NCBI GenBank assembly: GCA_002306975.1
Contig: DBTI01000002.1
Span: 1 to 12,827, forward strand
Origin: Ruminococcaceae bacterium UBA1320
Lineage (GTDB): Bacteria > Bacillota > Clostridia > Oscillospirales > Ethanoligenentaceae
DNA: 12,827 bases
Direction: 5' to 3'
Part shown: positions 1-6,926 of the stretch, in pieces
Position numbering within the stretch: the first letter of the stretch is position 1
How the letters are laid out: every line of letters starts with the position of its first letter
The notes under the pieces: generated by a model
Database searches by the model: none
Told to the model about the DNA's origin: nothing
What the model saw: the letters and a program-made list of their open reading frames with translations, nothing else
Made by a program: the position numbers and the translations under genes

Positions 1-78
1 TCTTGCTAATTACGTATGCCCTCTTGCCCTCCTGTGCTTTTTTCGTATCATTATTACGAACCCGCTCCTTATTATTTC

Positions 79-117
79 GGCTATCCTAAAAGTTTTGAAC
101 ACACTTTTAGGATAGCC
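79..117. repeat. Perfect 15-bp inverted repeat (hairpin) downstream of the broken membrane-protein gene
   Basis: Positions 79-93 and 103-117 are exact reverse complements separated by a 9-base loop. An outer pair, acccgc at 60-65 and gcgggt at 130-135, could extend the structure as an imperfect outer stem. It lies 47 bases past the stop of the leftward gene, so it could end that transcript, but neither strand has a U-tract directly after the stem, which is unusual for an intrinsic terminator. It could instead be a remnant of a small mobile repeat or an RNA-processing structure. Confidence 0.6.
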
Positions 118-163
118 AATTGGTTTGGTGCGGGTCGTTTTTTTACCCGACGTTATGCTTCAA

Positions 164-1044
164 TTATATTCCGGCATCATGCAGAAAGTCTTTTTCGACA
201 TGCAGCGCGCAAATCTTGTAAAAGATATCATTTGCTGCGGAGCCGTTCTCAGATCCTGAATTGTATTTCATCTCAAGCTCATTTAACGAATCCGTCTTTG
301 CCGCTTTCTGGATATAGTCAATTGAAAAAACTCCAGATCCACATTTCGAGACGGGATAGCACTCGGTATCATCTTTGGATGATAAAAACATCACATATTG
401 TTTATTGGTTTCAAGAAGCTGTGTTGCCTTGGGTCGATCTGTATACGGGGCAAAATTCCACCCCTTAGCCCCTTTCCCTTCTGTAAGCTCTTTAAGCCAC
501 GCCCACGCTTTCTCTTTGACTGCGATAAATTCACCTGGGCTTATGACTGCTTTTCCCTGTAGCAGCCTGTTTACCTTACTGAGTAGATATAGTGTCCGAA
601 TCTTGCACTCGGATTAAATTTCTCGCTCTTATCACGGTAAATTCCAATATTGCTTACCGTGCAGAGTATTACTGTTGAAGCTTCTCCTGCACCCTCGTAT
701 GTATCATTAAGTAAATCATCGTATGAAATAGCGCCATGTAGCGGGGGGCAGCTACTGTTTAAGTACTTGGAAGCGTTAAAAGGAACAAAATATTTGTCGA
801 TTTGCCTTGCAAGCGGGCCGGTCGCATGTGGCTCAAAAAATAAATTTAAAACAGCGTAACCACCTATAATCAAAACTAAAGACGCGCAGATAGAAGCGAT
901 CAACCGAAAGCGAAAACTGTGTTTTCTTTTCATCTTAGGCGTGCCGTGGTTTTTTTGCGGGGTCAACAGAAAACTGTCAGGCTTATCCGAAGCCTCGCCC
1001 ACGAACACAGACTTTTTCTGTTTTGCGATTTCATCCTCATTCAT
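164..1044 (-). pseudogene. Frameshifted single-pass membrane protein of unknown function
   Basis: I do not recognise the family. The ATG at 1044 has an AGAGGA ribosome binding site (1060-1055). The first reading frame gives 157 residues and stops at 571: a charged cytoplasmic stretch of about 45 residues, one transmembrane segment (about 48-70), then an extracytoplasmic part. The coding sense continues in another frame, which is free of stops from 613 down to the TAA at 164 and reads KVNRLLQGK, then a Trp- and Lys-rich stretch, then an acidic C-terminus ending HDAGI. The single frameshift must lie between 571 and 613. Restored, the protein would be about 293 residues with an N-in, C-out topology. 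It follows the ABC operon on the same strand but is separated from it by a terminator and has its own candidate promoter. A sequencing error is the alternative to true decay. Confidence 0.65.
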
Positions 1045-1075
1045 GACAATTTGATCCTCTTAAATATTTGATATT

Positions 1076-1103
1076 TATATAGCGGATTTTTTAATGCCTG
1101 CAA
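1076..1103 (-). promoter_or_regulatory. Candidate promoter for the broken membrane-protein gene
   Basis: On the minus strand TTGCAG (1103-1098) is followed after 16 bases by TATATA (1081-1076); an overlapping TATAAA gives an 18-base spacer. The site lies just upstream of the 1044 start and just downstream of the terminator that closes the ABC operon, which fits separate transcription. It is a consensus match only. Confidence 0.45.
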
Positions 1104-1172
1104 TAGTAACTCATCATATTAACCTTAATTATATTCATTTAACGGTAGCCTAATCGTAACTTCACAAATAAC

Positions 1173-1210
1173 AAAAGTGCTTTCCCATGTTCTTTGGGGA
1201 AGCACTTTTT
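1173..1210 (-). terminator. Intrinsic terminator of the ABC-transporter operon
   Basis: A 14-bp stem (1173-1186 with 1196-1209, one G-U pair) closes a 9-base loop. The stem carries an A-tract on one side and a T-tract on the other, so it can work on both strands. It begins 13 bases after the stop codon of the leftward ATPase gene, which makes leftward termination its clear role. Confidence 0.85.
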
Positions 1211-1222
1211 CGCATATTATTT

Positions 1223-1909
1223 TTAAGCCACACTATCTTCAGCAGTTGTCAATTTTCCATTATCTAATTTAACCACGACATCTGCCTGCTCTGAAAAGGC
1301 AATAGAGTGAGTCACTGCGATCACGCATTTGCCATCAGTGTGTGCAATGCTCTTAAAAACATTGATAATTTCCTGTGCAGTGTCCGCATCAAGATTTCCG
1401 GTGGGTTCGTCCGCAAGAATAAGGTCTGCGTCTGTTGAAATAGCACGCGCGATAGCAACCCTCTGCTGTTCTCCGCCGCTTAGCTTATTTACATTTCGGC
1501 GAGCTTTGTCACGGTTTATCCCAACATGTTCGAGCAGCTCATAAGCATGTTCTTTCGCATTGGCAATCTTATTATCTGTAATTTCCATAGCCATCTGAAC
1601 ATTTTGCAGGGCGTTCATGTAAGGCAGCAGATTATAGGATTGAAATATGATACCAATTTTGCTGTTGCGATATTTCGTAAATCCTATATCCTTTATGTTT
1701 TTACCCTCAAAAATCACATCTCCGCCTTTTGGAGAATCCAATGCGGCGGCAAGCGAAAGCGTTGTAGTTTTGCCGGAACCGGATGGCCCTAAAATTGTAT
1801 ACAGCTTGCCTTCTTCAAAAGTAAAATTAGCCTGATTTAGAATATTGACTTTTTTCCCATGGCCTTCATAATAATAGTCTAAATCTTTAAACTGCAAAAT
1901 TTCGCTCAT
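1223..1909 (-). CDS. ABC transporter ATP-binding protein, LolD/MacB/BceA type
   Basis: This is the ATPase (228 residues) that powers the adjacent MacB/FtsX-type permeases from the cytoplasmic face of the membrane. All nucleotide-binding motifs are intact: Walker A GPSGSGKT (41-48), Q-loop Gln90, signature LSGGEQQ (143-149), Walker B LILADE (163-168) followed by PTGNLD, and H-loop His201. The PTGNLD sequence and the short length are typical of the lipoprotein/antimicrobial-peptide exporter subfamily. The start is the ATG at 1909, because GGAGG lies 8 bases before it; a longer frame from a TTG at 1924 would place that GGAGG inside the coding region. The gap to the upstream permease stop is 15 bases, indicating translational linkage. 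It is the only ATPase gene in the operon, so it presumably serves all three permeases. The substrate is not known. Confidence 0.93.
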   Translation of the reverse strand: MSEILQFKDLDYYYEGHGKKVNILNQANFTFEEGKLYTILGPSGSGKTTTLSLAAALDSPKGGDVIFEGKNIKDIGFTKYRNSKIGIIFQSYNLLPYMNALQNVQMAMEITDNKIANAKEHAYELLEHVGINRDKARRNVNKLSGGEQQRVAIARAISTDADLILADEPTGNLDADTAQEIINVFKSIAHTDGKCVIAVTHSIAFSEQADVVVKLDNGKLTTAEDSVA

Positions 1910-1924
1910 TAAGTATTCCTCCAA

Positions 1925-3202
1925 TTATTCTATTTTTGCAAAAATATCTTTAGGATTATATCGCATAACTACGACCAACGGAACAGCGGTGGATACAAGC
2001 GCCAGTAAAATACCCGCAATGTACATCTGCAATATTTCCTGCGAAGTGACATCGACGGTTACATTATCAATCTTATTATAAGTTTTGCCGGTAAAGGACT
2101 GAACCGCTTCTGAATCCGACGCGCTGCTCTGTGGCTGATTTGTGCCGAGCATCATATTTCCGATTTGCTGTGCCGCAATATTCCCGGTGGCGATAGACAA
2201 TGAAAAGGCAATTAATACGGGAACGAGAACTTCCAATGCCATTTGTAGGACAATTCTCAGCTTTCGCTCACCGAGTGACAACAGCACACCGATTTCAAAT
2301 TTTCTGCCCTTAAGATTAAGGATAAGGATAAGTGAAAGAATCACAGCGCCTGCGATGATAATGCCAATGACCATTATGGTTGAGATAAGGCTCATATTGC
2401 TGACAGACCCGGCAAGCCGACGGTATGTGGCATCCTGTGCGTCAACCTGAGCGCTTTTAATAGAAGAAAGGTTCAATTTGTCAACATCGCTTCTAAAGGT
2501 ATCAATGTTTAACGGGTCATCGATGAAAAATATACCATAGTTGAATTCGGATTTGCCTATGAGCGTCATCATCTGTTTATAGGGGATAAACAGTGCGCTT
2601 AACTCTTTCTGCTCATCGTTGTTCTTATATATACCAACGATGGTAAATTTTTTAATGTTGCCATTGCTCGCTTTAACTGTAATGCTGTCTCCTGTTTTCA
2701 AATTATTGTATTCTGCAAGCGATTCGTCAATAATCACACTTGTTTTGTCAAGATCGGATGTACTCAAATGACGACCTGAAGTGAGCGTATAGTTTCCGGT
2801 GGTAAAATCGTTGAAACGCCCGGTTTCTGTCAAGCCGTAAACAGTTACCAGATTTGCACCGATGCCGCTTGTTTTTTTATAAGTAGCCGCCTCTTTAAAA
2901 TCGACAGTTTGAACATCAGCGGGCATCATATAGTTTGTTTCTTCAACATGCTTTAGTTTTGCCACCTTATTCAAGTCATCCAAAGGCAATGTTCCGGCTA
3001 TGCCCTCCTTGGTTGCAGCCGGGTGCACGACAACTTCGCTTCCTAGTTCTTTTCGAATGGCAAGGCATTGCTGCGACGATGCGGATTGAATACATAATCC
3101 GGATAGGATAAGGGTTGCAATTACTGTAAACAGCAAAATGAGAATAATGTTATTTTTTAAGTTATGTATGAAACTTAGTCCAGCCCTCTTGATAAAATGC
3201 AT
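1925..3202 (-). CDS. MacB/FtsX-type ABC transporter permease (third, divergent copy)
   Basis: A 425-residue permease with the four-helix layout of the MacB/FtsX family: TM1 at about 18-40, a large extracytoplasmic domain (about 41-270), TM2 about 272-296, TM3 about 318-343, a second outer loop (about 350-388) and TM4 about 391-413. The family-typical cytoplasmic motif LKGRKFEIGVLLSLGERK follows TM2. It shares this architecture and scattered identity with the two upstream permeases (for example SGRH/SGRF, IPYK/IPYD, FIDDP/FLDDP) but is clearly more distant from them than they are from each other. The ATG at 3202 is chosen because GGAGG stands 8 bases upstream and the resulting MHFIKRA start matches the MNFIKRA start of the paralogues; a longer frame would overlap the preceding gene. 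It sits 20 bases after the previous stop and 15 bases before the ATPase start. It may be a dedicated partner in a heteromeric permease pair. Confidence 0.9.
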   Translation of the reverse strand: MHFIKRAGLSFIHNLKNNIILILLFTVIATLILSGLCIQSASSQQCLAIRKELGSEVVVHPAATKEGIAGTLPLDDLNKVAKLKHVEETNYMMPADVQTVDFKEAATYKKTSGIGANLVTVYGLTETGRFNDFTTGNYTLTSGRHLSTSDLDKTSVIIDESLAEYNNLKTGDSITVKASNGNIKKFTIVGIYKNNDEQKELSALFIPYKQMMTLIGKSEFNYGIFFIDDPLNIDTFRSDVDKLNLSSIKSAQVDAQDATYRRLAGSVSNMSLISTIMVIGIIIAGAVILSLILILNLKGRKFEIGVLLSLGERKLRIVLQMALEVLVPVLIAFSLSIATGNIAAQQIGNMMLGTNQPQSSASDSEAVQSFTGKTYNKIDNVTVDVTSQEILQMYIAGILLALVSTAVPLVVVMRYNPKDIFAKIE

Positions 3203-3222
3203 AGCTGTAACCTCCGACGCAG

Positions 3223-4644
3223 TTATTTTTGTGAGGCAAGAATGCGGCGCGGTTTGAAACGCAGAATTGATCCGCATGGAATCAGAATGGAAATAAGAAC
3301 AATCAACAGGCTTGCCAGCGCAAGTTTTGCACAATCTGTCGGCGCCAGTGCAATGTTGATGTCTTCAATAGGCACCGCGTTCAGAGGTTTCCCAACGAGT
3401 CCTTGTACTGTTACAATACGATGGACCCCGTTTGTGCCGGTGTTTTCAATATCCTCTTTCTGCTGCTGTTCCGTCTGGACTTCATTTTTGAGCATCGCGC
3501 CGCCAATTTGTTTAGCCGCAACATTACCGACAGCCAGCGCGATACAAAACGCAAGGCAGACAGGGATAAGAACCTCCAAAATTGTCTGCCCGATAATCTT
3601 CACCTTTTTTTCACCAAGGGCAAGCAGGACACCGTATTCAAAGTTGCGCCCTTTGAGGAAAATGGCAATAATCAGCCCGATAATAAGGCAGCCGGCCAAA
3701 ACGGTAATAAGGGCGAACAGGTTTGTAGTATTGTTTATCTTTTCAAGCGGTGCCACCGTTTGCTTATATAAATCATCGTTTGATTCTATTTTATAGTCGC
3801 TGGGAATAATCTGTTTTGCCTGATTGATAAAATTAGAGACGTTTGCCGGATCGTCAAGGAAATACATTGCTGTCAATACATTATTATCAGTAGCATACGG
3901 TTTGTTTACGTTCCAAGTGCTATAATCAAACAACCCAACCAGATCATATGGTATGAACACATCGTTTACCGGATTTGATTGATAATATTCTGCCAGTGTG
4001 CTGTTTACAGCAGGAGCCGTATAAGTCCCAATAATGGTAAACTCTATTCCTTTTGAAATTTCCCGACAATCCTTTACTTTGATCTTATCTCTAAGCCTGA
4101 GGTTATTTTTATCTGCAACATTTTTTGAAATCATCGCAACAGGTTTTCCGATATCAGAGGGGCTTATAAACCTGCCGGAATACAACGAGTAACCTCCGGA
4201 CAGAAATTTATCCATTTTAGAGATATCCAGTGCTCCATAAAGATTCATATTGGGAAATATCATGCCTGGTATAAAGGATTCCTGCGCTGCTTGTCTGATA
4301 TCTTCGTTTCCGATCATATTAAAACCGTCGGATACTACAGCAGTTGTACTTGTAAGATAATTATAACTTTGTATATGGCTTAGTTTAGAAAGCTTACTTA
4401 GACTATCAGGGTTCAAAGTAACCGGATCAAATTCCCCACTTTCGGGGACTGTATCAACATTAAGATATATAGTTACTTCAGAACCCACAGTCTTTTTCGC
4501 TCTGTCTACCTGCTGCTGCGCTGCCGCCGGAACGCAGATTCCGACATAAACAAGAGCGGCGATTACGCTGAATGTAACGATTAGTATGAGATTCTTGACC
4601 TTATGTTTCCACACGCTGAGCAACGCACGTTTTATAAAATTCAT
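3223..4644 (-). CDS. MacB/FtsX-type ABC transporter permease (duplicate copy 2)
   Basis: A 473-residue integral membrane protein: TM1 about 19-40, extracytoplasmic domain about 41-307, TM2 about 308-330, cytoplasmic motif LKGRNFEYGVLLALGEKK, TM3 about 351-377, outer loop about 380-435 and TM4 about 440-461. The ATG at 4644 is preceded by GGAGG with a 7-base spacer. It is a tandem duplicate of the next gene upstream in the operon. The first 62 residues are identical, and a block of about 125 residues covering the end of the outer domain, TM2 and TM3 differs by only a residue or two. Differences are concentrated in the outer domain (63-278) and in a short patch of the second outer loop (about 401-416). 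It probably forms a homo- or heterodimer with a sister permease and uses the shared ATPase; the substrate is unknown. Confidence 0.92.
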   Translation of the reverse strand: MNFIKRALLSVWKHKVKNLILIVTFSVIAALVYVGICVPAAAQQQVDRAKKTVGSEVTIYLNVDTVPESGEFDPVTLNPDSLSKLSKLSHIQSYNYLTSTTAVVSDGFNMIGNEDIRQAAQESFIPGMIFPNMNLYGALDISKMDKFLSGGYSLYSGRFISPSDIGKPVAMISKNVADKNNLRLRDKIKVKDCREISKGIEFTIIGTYTAPAVNSTLAEYYQSNPVNDVFIPYDLVGLFDYSTWNVNKPYATDNNVLTAMYFLDDPANVSNFINQAKQIIPSDYKIESNDDLYKQTVAPLEKINNTTNLFALITVLAGCLIIGLIIAIFLKGRNFEYGVLLALGEKKVKIIGQTILEVLIPVCLAFCIALAVGNVAAKQIGGAMLKNEVQTEQQQKEDIENTGTNGVHRIVTVQGLVGKPLNAVPIEDINIALAPTDCAKLALASLLIVLISILIPCGSILRFKPRRILASQK

Positions 4645-4709
4645 TTCTTTGCCTCCGTCAAACTTAAATGACTTGGAAGTATAGTGCTATATGATATACC
4701 GCCTTATGA

Positions 4710-4738
4710 TTAAAAGATTTTAATGAACAATCTTTTAA
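4710..4738 (-). other. 10-bp hairpin in the gap between the two duplicated permease genes
   Basis: Positions 4710-4719 and 4729-4738 are perfect reverse complements with a 9-base loop, lying 9 bases after the stop of the upstream permease. The stem is AT-rich and its tail on the transcribed strand has only a few T residues, so it could be a weak, partial terminator or a processing site that tunes expression of the second copy. A TATACT on the minus strand further down could be an internal -10, but no convincing -35 accompanies it. Confidence 0.45.
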
Positions 4739-4746
4739 GAACGCGG

Positions 4747-6162
4747 TTATTTTTGCGAGGTAAGAATGCGGCGCGGTTCAAAACGCAGAATTGATCCGCA
4801 TGGAATCAGAATGGAAATAAGAACAATCAACAGGCTTGCCAACGCAAGCTTTGCACAATCTGACGGCGTCAGTGCAATATTGATATCCCCAATGGGTACA
4901 GCGTTCAGTGACTTTCCCACAAGCCCTTCCAATAAAATGATCTCAGATTTCCCACCTGTGCCGGTGCTTTCAATATCCTCTTTCTGCTGCTGTTCCGTCT
5001 GGACTTCATTTTTGAGCATCGCGCCGCCAATTTGCTTAGCCGCAACATTACCGACAGCCAGCGCGATACAAAACGCAAGGCAGACGGGGATAAGAACCTC
5101 CAGAATTGTCTGCCCGATAATCTTCACCTTTTTTTCACCGAGGGCAAGTAGGACACCGTATTCAAAGTTGCGTCCTTTGAGGAAGATGGCAATAACCAGC
5201 CCGATAATAAGGCAGCCAGCCAAAACGGTTATAAGGGCAAACAAGTTTGTAGTATTGTTTATCTTTTCAAGCGGTGCCACCGTTTGCTTATATAAATCAT
5301 CGTTTGATTCTATTTTATAGTCGCTGGGAATAATCGCTTTCGCCTGATTGATAAAGCTGGTGACGTTAGCCGGGTCGTCAAGAAAATATATGGCTGTCAT
5401 TACATCCTTATCTGTTGCAAAAGGTTTTCCGTAATCACGATTAAACAGCCCGACCTGATCATATGGTATGAATACATCGTTTACCGGATTTGACATATAA
5501 AACCTCGCCAATGTGCTGTCCACAGGCGGTGCCGTATAAGTCCCAACAACGGTATATTCAATTTGTTTTGCTGTCTTTATAATGGTTTTTATTTTTATTT
5601 TATCGCCAAGCTTCAGGTTGTTTTTGTCGGCAACATTCTTTGAAATCATAGCGACCGGTTTTCCGATATCAGTGGAGTCTATAAACCTACCGGAACACAG
5701 CGTATAGCCTCTTGACAGGAACTGATCCATTTTAGATATGTCAAGCGCCCCATATAAATTCATATTTGGAGGAACCCTGTCTTCTGGATATCTTGCCTGA
5801 TCTGCTTTCCTGATATCTTCATCTCCGATCATATCAAAGCCGTCGGATACAATAAAAATTGAACTTGTAACATAATTATAACTTCGCACATGATTAATCT
5901 TTGATAGGTTGCTGAGATTTTCAGAGTTTAAAGTAACTGGATTAACCGGTCCAGTGGCATGAGGTAACGACTCAATATTAAGATATATAGTTACTTCAGA
6001 ACCCACCGTTTTTTTCGCTCTGTCTACCTGCTGCTGCGCTGCTGCCGGAACGCAGATTCCGACATAAACAAGAGCGGCGATTACGCTGAATGTAACGATC
6101 AGTATCAGGTTTTTGACCTTATGTTTCCACACGCTGAGCAACGCACGTTTTATAAAGTTCAT
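4747..6162 (-). CDS. MacB/FtsX-type ABC transporter permease (duplicate copy 1, first gene of operon)
   Basis: A 471-residue permease: TM1 about 19-40, outer domain about 41-305, TM2 about 306-328, cytoplasmic LKGRNFEYGVLLALGEKK (328-345), TM3 about 349-375, outer loop about 378-435 and TM4 about 438-459. The ATG at 6162 follows GGAGG by 7 bases. At DNA level the similarity to the next gene extends from a few bases past the stop to about 28 bases before the start, so the duplicated unit of about 1.45 kb includes the ribosome binding site. Within the near-identical stretches most base differences are synonymous. The outer domain (63-275) and loop patch (about 399-412) carry most amino-acid changes, with small length differences. 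This is the promoter-proximal gene of the leftward operon. The likely role is export or sensing of a peptide, lipid or antibiotic; nothing in the window names the ligand. Confidence 0.92.
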   Translation of the reverse strand: MNFIKRALLSVWKHKVKNLILIVTFSVIAALVYVGICVPAAAQQQVDRAKKTVGSEVTIYLNIESLPHATGPVNPVTLNSENLSNLSKINHVRSYNYVTSSIFIVSDGFDMIGDEDIRKADQARYPEDRVPPNMNLYGALDISKMDQFLSRGYTLCSGRFIDSTDIGKPVAMISKNVADKNNLKLGDKIKIKTIIKTAKQIEYTVVGTYTAPPVDSTLARFYMSNPVNDVFIPYDQVGLFNRDYGKPFATDKDVMTAIYFLDDPANVTSFINQAKAIIPSDYKIESNDDLYKQTVAPLEKINNTTNLFALITVLAGCLIIGLVIAIFLKGRNFEYGVLLALGEKKVKIIGQTILEVLIPVCLAFCIALAVGNVAAKQIGGAMLKNEVQTEQQQKEDIESTGTGGKSEIILLEGLVGKSLNAVPIGDINIALTPSDCAKLALASLLIVLISILIPCGSILRFEPRRILTSQK

Positions 6163-6210
6163 TTCTTTTCCTCCGTCAAGCTTAAGTGACCTAAGAAATT
6201 ACTAACACAT

Positions 6211-6219
6211 ATTATATCA
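6211..6219 (-). promoter_or_regulatory. Extended -10 promoter of the ABC-transporter operon
   Basis: The minus strand reads TGATATAAT from 6219 to 6211, an extended -10 element, about 50 bases before the first permease start. No good -35 hexamer is found at the proper distance (minus strand TAATCG at 6239-6234). This suggests reliance on the extended -10 or on an activator. The 6240-6283 inverted repeat abuts the -35 position. Confidence 0.6.
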
Positions 6220-6238
6220 CTTTTTGGCATTTGCGATT

Positions 6239-6283
6239 AAAAAATATGTATAAACTTTCTATTTAAAGTCTATACATATTTTT
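6239..6283 (-). terminator. 19-bp inverted repeat: terminator of the antitoxin-like gene and/or operator of the ABC operon
   Basis: Positions 6240-6258 and 6265-6283 form a 19-bp stem with one mismatch and a 6-base loop. The outer ends are an A-tract and a T-tract, so leftward transcripts of the antitoxin-like gene would end in a run of U, as in bidirectional terminators. Its inner edge touches the -35 region of the ABC-operon promoter, so it could also be an operator for a dimeric regulator. Both readings fit; termination is the simpler one. Confidence 0.55.
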
Positions 6284-6371
6284 CTTTGCTAAACAACTAG
6301 AACAGGGATATAATTCCACAAAATGCAAGTTAAGGAATACCGGTTAAGGCAATGATTCGCAATCTTTAAGT

Positions 6372-6638
6372 TTATAAACCGTCGGTGGTGTTCGTTTCCC
6401 GGACTCCTTCTTTTGGCAAAGACTCTATAACCTTTGCAATATCTTTGTCCTCAAGGCTTTCCAGATATTCGATTAATACTGAAATCTTCTTATATTCATT
6501 TATCGAAAACAATACGGCGTCTGGTTGGTTGTTTTTCAGTACAAATATCTTACCGATGCCTTCCGCCTTTTCCCTGCATGCTTTGTAATTCTTTATCATT
6601 TCGGAATTTGAGACAATTGCCTCTGTTAAAATATACAT
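6372..6638 (-). CDS. Phd/YefM-family antitoxin-like protein, apparently without a toxin partner
   Basis: An 88-residue protein with the Phd/YefM pattern: an N-terminal beta strand and helix (about 6-27, IVSNSEMIKNYKACREKAEG), the core strand pair IFVLKNNQPDAVLFSINEYKK (about 31-51), and a helical, acidic C-terminal tail (about 52-88) of the kind that wraps a toxin. Family members bind operator DNA as dimers through the N-terminal fold and neutralise RelE/YoeB- or Doc-type toxins. Here no toxin frame lies on either side: downstream there is a hairpin and then the ABC operon, and upstream is the divergent GH130 gene. An AGGA ribosome binding site lies 9 bases before the ATG. It may be an orphan antitoxin or a stand-alone repressor of its own or neighbouring promoters. 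Confidence 0.8.
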   Translation of the reverse strand: MYILTEAIVSNSEMIKNYKACREKAEGIGKIFVLKNNQPDAVLFSINEYKKISVLIEYLESLEDKDIAKVIESLPKEGVRETNTTDGL

Positions 6639-6675
6639 TTGAACGATTCCTGACCTTCTTCTTTATTTTAAACAC

Positions 6676-6704
6676 AGCTTACAGCATAGAAAATAATTTG
6701 TCAA
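6676..6704 (-). promoter_or_regulatory. Candidate promoter of the antitoxin-like gene
   Basis: A perfect -35 TTGACA (6704-6699, minus strand) is followed after 17 bases by TAAGCT (6681-6676), a weak -10 match. It lies about 40 bases upstream of the start codon in the AT-rich divergent intergenic region. The weak -10 lowers confidence. Confidence 0.4.
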
Positions 6705-6782
6705 TCTAAAATTCAAATAATTATTATAATAAAAGTATTAACATATATATTAATTAAAATATCAACTATTATTCATAATCAC

Positions 6783-6810
6783 TTGACTTATGTAAACTTA
6801 GTGGTATAAT
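6783..6810 (+). promoter_or_regulatory. Sigma-A-type promoter of the GH130 gene
   Basis: TTGACT (6783-6788), a 16-base spacer and a perfect TATAAT (6805-6810) form a strong vegetative promoter. Transcription would begin near 6817. If translation starts at the preferred ATG (6927), the leader is about 110 bases long; the earlier ATG at 6834 would leave almost no leader and no ribosome binding site. Confidence 0.75.
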
Positions 6811-6926
6811 AAGGATATTAGTACTTGTCGGCAATGAGTGCTAACAGTGAAAAATCAATGCCGTCAGATCAATTTACTTCCATAAAACATCAAACACTCA
6901 CACATGGAGAAAGGTATTTCTTATAC

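Noticed and set aside
571..613. Programmed ribosomal frameshift in the membrane-protein gene
   Set aside because: No slippery heptamer or convincing downstream stimulator is visible in the interval; mutation or sequencing error is simpler.
16..617. Rightward open frames opposite the broken membrane-protein gene
   Set aside because: They overlap the leftward coding sense, have no ribosome binding sites and give low-complexity, Cys/His/Ser-rich products typical of antisense shadows.
3203..3334. Longer N-terminus for the third permease
   Set aside because: It would overlap the preceding permease gene, and GGAGG points to the ATG at 3202.
3197..3796. Rightward frame of about 199 residues antisense to the permease gene (and a similar one at 4766-5320)
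   Set aside because: The two frames mirror each other only because the permease genes beneath them are duplicates. They carry no signals of their own.
3223..6162. Permease duplication as an assembly artefact
   Set aside because: The copies differ at many synonymous positions and strongly in the outer domains, so they are true paralogues.
6329..6349. Direct repeat GTTAAGG spaced 14 bases apart as a regulator site
   Set aside because: It is only seven bases long and more than 100 bases upstream of the nearest promoter; it could easily be chance.
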